Of a stretch of DNA of 64,000 nucleotides, positions 63,314 to 64,000 are shown piece by piece. The notes under the pieces are model-generated. The model was not told the origin of the DNA. It ran no database searches and saw nothing but the letters and a program-made list of their open reading frames with translations. Position 1 is the first letter of the stretch. Each line of letters starts with the position of its first letter. The translations under genes and the position numbers were made by a program. Source of the DNA: Chromatiales bacterium (lineage in GTDB: Bacteria > Pseudomonadota > Gammaproteobacteria > Steroidobacterales > GCA-2729495); the NCBI GenBank assembly GCA_024234935.1, contig JACKNI010000001.1, positions 62,001 through 126,000 on the forward strand, in the 5' to 3' direction.

Positions 63314-63798
63314 CCGCGCCGGATGGCGATGCTGATTTTGCCCGCGTGCGTGAGTTGCTGGCCGGGCACAACACGCTGACGCTGGCGACTTCCGGCGAAG
63401 GCGGCGCCTGGGCGGCCAGCGTGTTCTATGCGAGCGACGAGCGCTGCAACCTTTATTTCGTATCGGATCTGAAGACGCGTCACGGGCGCGACATGGATCG
63501 CGAGCCACGCGTGGTCGCCGCGATCAACCGCGATGTTGCAGGCTGGGATGAGGTGATCGGCCTGCAGGTCGAGGGGCGGGCCGAGGTCCTGAGCGGCGTT
63601 GCCCGGGCCGCTGCATTGGCAAGCTATCTGGCCAAGTTCATCCAGGTGCGACGGATATTCGAGTCGCCGCGTGAAGCCAGCGAAAAGCTGATCGCCACGC
63701 GGCTGCAGAGCACGGCATTCTGGCGCCTGACACCCGAATGGATACGCCTCATCGACAGCACGCGCGGTTTCGGCTGGAAGCGTGAATTCCGTCTCTGA
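63310..63798 (+). CDS. Pyridoxamine 5'-phosphate oxidase-like flavin-binding protein
   Basis: 162 residues with the split-barrel FMN-binding pattern: VRELLAGHNTLTLATSG, WAASVFYASDERCNLYFVSD and VVAAINRDVAGWDEVIGLQVEGRAEVL. Such proteins bind FMN or F420/heme; the exact role is unknown. It is coupled to ubiX by a 4-nt overlap, so a flavin link is plausible. Confidence 0.82.
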   Translation: MTAPDGDADFARVRELLAGHNTLTLATSGEGGAWAASVFYASDERCNLYFVSDLKTRHGRDMDREPRVVAAINRDVAGWDEVIGLQVEGRAEVLSGVARAAALASYLAKFIQVRRIFESPREASEKLIATRLQSTAFWRLTPEWIRLIDSTRGFGWKREFRL

Positions 63799-63807
63799 GT
63801 CCGCCCT

Positions 63808-64000
63808 TCAGTAGGAGTCGCCGCTGGAGTAGGGCGGCAGCGTCCCGATATGGATACCGCTGTCGACGATCAGGGTCTCGCCGGTGATCAGGTGCGGGCC
63901 TTCAAGGAACCATACCAGCACGCCGGCGATGTCTTCGGCGGTGGCCACCTTCTTCAGCGGCAGCTGATCGCCCATCGTCTTGATCATCGCCGCATATTGC
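63808..64000 (-). CDS. Short-chain dehydrogenase/reductase, C-terminal part (cut by window edge)
   Basis: Only the last 64 residues are visible, ending GIHIGTLPPYSSGDSY. VATAEDIAGVLVWFLEGPHL and ITGETLIVDSG are the end of an SDR Rossmann fold (the usual fL-ITGE-l-vDGG motif). It may be a 3-oxoacyl-[ACP] reductase-type or enoyl reductase; the cofactor site lies outside the window. Confidence 0.75.
   Translation of the reverse strand, partial: QYAAMIKTMGDQLPLKKVATAEDIAGVLVWFLEGPHLITGETLIVDSGIHIGTLPPYSSGDSY

Noticed and set aside
1..64000. CRISPR array, insertion sequence, prophage or integrase site
   Set aside because: No repeat-spacer series, transposase, terminal inverted repeats or phage genes were seen; the two tRNA genes show no adjacent integrase or duplicated 3' end.

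Overview
The window is about 64 kb of GC-rich, densely packed chromosomal DNA from a gammaproteobacterium. Three things point there. The order ispB - rplU - rpmA - obgE - rpsT - murJ - ribF - ileS - lspA followed by a type IV pilus minor-pilin cluster is the order remembered from Pseudomonas-type genomes. Five proteins (one cut by the left edge) end in a PEP-CTERM/VPLPA-CTERM-like sorting tail. Outer-membrane genes (TonB-dependent receptor, OmpA-like, DUF481, DUF4136) are frequent. The genus cannot be named from the sequence; a lineage near Chromatiales, Nevskiales or Xanthomonadales is an inference. No insertion sequence, prophage, CRISPR array or rRNA was seen.

Layout. 1-2.6 kb: three exported sorting-tail proteins, two sharing a duplicated 3' module with its terminator. 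2.6-8 kb: aceE, nadB and nadA. 8-15 kb: a cyclic-di-GMP phosphodiesterase, then a reverse-strand run of pseudopilin, TonB receptor, a small periplasmic protein and a methyltransferase. 15-19 kb: OmpA-like protein, a TetR regulator diverging from a three-gene envelope operon of unknown role, and tRNA-Pro. 19-29.3 kb: the conserved housekeeping block, with an apparent intrinsic terminator (attenuator candidate) in the rpsT leader. 29.3-37.2 kb: a SnoaL-like gene and the minor-pilin/PilY1 operon. 37.3-40 kb: a Fur-family regulator, tRNA-Thr and a two-component system. 40-51 kb: M1 aminopeptidase, MetE-like protein, solute:sodium symporter, calcium-type P-ATPase, lipoprotein, DUF481 protein and pseudouridine synthase. 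51-53 kb: a tandem pair of sorting-tail proteins. 53-64 kb: GNAT acetyltransferase, YgiQ radical SAM protein, an unrecognised 545-residue protein, MFS transporter with a carboxylesterase lipoprotein, membrane protein, DUF4136 lipoprotein, TerC, UbiX, a flavin-binding-like protein and the end of an SDR gene.

How the parts fit. The pilus operon makes the priming and tip complex of a type IV pilus; its motor and secretin genes are not here. The sorting-tail proteins should be processed by an exosortase encoded elsewhere. The candidates most worth following are the rpsT leader terminator, the TetR-flanked envelope operon, the modular duplication of the sorting-tail cassette with a shared upstream box, and the altered gene content between lspA and the pilus operon. 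Coding is tight: many neighbours overlap by 4 nt and two convergent pairs overlap by 29 nt.
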